Source: Crotophaga sulcirostris
Lineage: Eukaryota > Chordata > Aves > Cuculiformes > Crotophagidae
Direction of reading: 5' to 3'
DNA: 64,000 bases
Assembly (NCBI GenBank): GCA_013397455.1
Contig: VYZB01000168.1
Coordinates: 524,839 to 588,838, forward strand
In this document: positions 62,206 through 64,000 of the stretch, piece by piece
Position numbering within the stretch: the first letter of the stretch is position 1
Layout: each line of letters starts with the position of its first letter
The notes under the pieces: model-generated
The model's database searches: none
What the model saw: the letters and a program-made list of their open reading frames with translations, nothing else
Told to the model about the DNA's origin: nothing
Position numbers and translations under genes: made by a program

Positions 62206-64000
62206 CTGCAAGTAGGCAAGACACAAAATCAGAGCTGGTGAGGGCTGGAAGCAATAACTACTCAAAGTACTGACACAACAGCTGCGACCACGACACAGAA
62301 GTCTTCTGATAATTCAAGAAATGAAAAGGCTCTGAAGCGGTCATTGAAAGAAAGGGACTGCTTGCCACTGCTCTTCTATTTGGAAAGCACTTAATAAAGG
62401 CTTGCAAAAATTTCTTCAACCGAATGAAACTTTTGTTTAATGATCATGGTCTCTAGACTAGACACATAGCTAACATTATGCAACAGAAGATTCCAGAAAT
62501 ATCATCCATCCTCCTCAATTTTCTCCATGGAGTATTAGCTGTTTAAATTGCTAAATAATAAGACACTTCTTTCCTAGATACCATTGAGCCCCAGAAACAA
62601 ATTCTCGGTCCCACCTTTCTACAAAAGTTCCTCCCAATTTCTCTTTGGAGGTGTCTGCTTTGTGAGTGTATAGATTTCCAAGACTATTCTGTCTCCACTC
62701 TCATGAATACACATTTCAAGTACAACTCATTCTGAGTTTTCTTAGCACAACAGAACCTCAAAAGGTTTGGCAAGTTGATTTGTTGCTTAAAAGCAACCAG
62801 TCATATTTTTTTTAGTGTCAGTTTTTGGCCCAGACTTTACTTTGTAGAGTTTTATCAGAGAACTCCCGCTCAACAGGGGCAAAATTTGGGCTAGATTTAT
62901 TTCTTTCATGGAATCACAATCCTCTCTTTATTCTCAGATGCATCCTATAATGCTGCTATTTCAGAAGAACAATTTAGTCTTTATGTTTTGTGGGGGATCC
63001 TGTCACCCACGGGTAGAGAATTCTTTAATGTCTGAAGGTAAATAAATTCCTCTGCTACTTTATTGTCTTCTATGTATGTTTAAAATGACTGGGCAGCTTG
63101 TGCTTTTTGCAACATATTCGGGATGTTTTGGGGGGCCCAAAATGAATTTGCAATAAGTAGAAGATCATATTTTTCTCTTGCTAGCTGTGGGTGGCAAGTT
63201 AAACTGTATTATCTTCAGCAATATCTTTCTGTGTTAAGGTATACTACTGATTGAAAGCACTATTTCTGCAGTATCCTCTTTTTTTTAAACCAACTGCAAA
63301 AACTTTCCTCACCACAGTAGCATTCCATGATATGTTAGTCCAATAAGACACACAGATTGACTGCTTAATTCTGTGTTGGTGCTTTAAGAAAACCAATAGA
63401 AATGCCTGAGATATTTTAATATGTTCTGATTTGAGTAGTCCAAAAATGAGGCAAGATTTCATCTCTTTTCTTATAACCTGAGCAGAGAAGCTTCTGCTTC
63501 CCCTTTGCTTATTCAGATATTGTTGGCCTTTCAAAATGTCCTCTATGGAAGTACAAGGAGCCAACAGTGGTGGCAACTGAAGTCCAAAGGCAATGCTCTT
63601 AGCATATGCCATCAGTTTGCAAATCACAAAGGCTAGTTAAAATTTCAGTTGCTTTTCTGAATCTCTCCTTTATTTGCATAGACAATGTAAGTAATTTTTT
63701 CTAGAATAGCAGCAAGGGATTTGTGCTTGCTATTTTGTGCATGTCTAAGGAGTTTAGGCATATTCATTGCAATTCTTTAATTTTCTTCTTATAAAGAACC
63801 ACCCTGGAGAGGTCAGAGCTGTAGTTGGAGTAAAACTGGCATAATGCCACCGCAGAGAACAAACGGCAATGATGCATGCCAGTTGTGGATTTCATCCCTG
63901 GTTTGAGATTTCTTGCTGCAGCTTCACCAATTGCAGATTTACAACATGGAGGGAAGGAGAAGACAAGGAACGAATCCCAAATGAAATTGCATATCTGACC
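62206..64000 (-). other. CELF4: Partial CELF4 intron, upstream of the first visible exon
   Basis: This is the intron upstream of exon 62056-62205. It runs off the window end. I see no further CELF4 exon in it: the expected preceding peptide (Met/Ala-rich, ending PMTPTSG in mammals) is absent. The sequence is unremarkable, about 40% GC, and has no recognised repeat. A 127-codon minus-strand open frame at 63244-63627 has no similarity I recognise. Confidence 0.85.

Noticed and set aside
63244..63627. 127-codon minus-strand open frame upstream of the first visible CELF4 exon
   Set aside because: It does not match the CELF4 peptide expected before GGSTPPG, and lacks a suitable donor context.

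Overview
The window is vertebrate nuclear DNA, most likely from a bird. It is about 40% GC and gene-sparse. Microsatellites and homopolymer tracts are common, and there are several CR1 LINE copies, including the short 5'-truncated type with an octamer-like 3' end that is typical of bird genomes. There are no bacterial-style genes, operons, CRISPR arrays or RNA genes that I can support.

The one recognisable gene is the 3' part of CELF4 (BRUNOL4), a neuronal RNA-binding protein, on the minus strand. Five coding exons are visible in transcription order: 62205-62056 (linker), 49965-49903 (linker), 48247-48167 (linker), 42231-42088 (RRM3, first part) and 21972-21845 (end of RRM3, and stop). All have AG/GT borders and all junctions are phase 1. 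Together they give about 188 residues, ending in the family's C-terminal sequence [10 protein letters not shown]. The introns inside the window are about 12.1, 1.7, 5.9 and 20.1 kb. RRM1, RRM2 and the promoter lie beyond base 64000.

Region by region: 1-19.8 kb is intergenic, with purine-rich simple repeats, one bird-type CR1 (18.5 kb) and two AT-rich stretches that look like conserved non-coding elements. 19.8-21.8 kb is the presumed CELF4 3' UTR and downstream flank. 21.97-42.09 kb is the last intron; it holds an old CR1 of at least 1.2 kb, a (CA)21 repeat that is (UG)21 in the RNA, a one-base assembly gap inside a poly-T duplication, and a younger CR1. 42-62 kb carries the other exons, a poly-C tract and several homeodomain-motif-rich blocks. 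62.2-64 kb is the next intron upstream.

I found no new multi-gene system. The most interesting signals concern CELF4 RNA processing. The 63-nt exon has a very weak 5' splice site, followed at once by an in-frame stop and an AATAAA, which suggests an alternative short 3' end lacking RRM3. UGCAUG (RBFOX) motifs flank the last coding exon, the second one right after a donor-like site in the 3' UTR. These are inferences from motifs and have not been tested.
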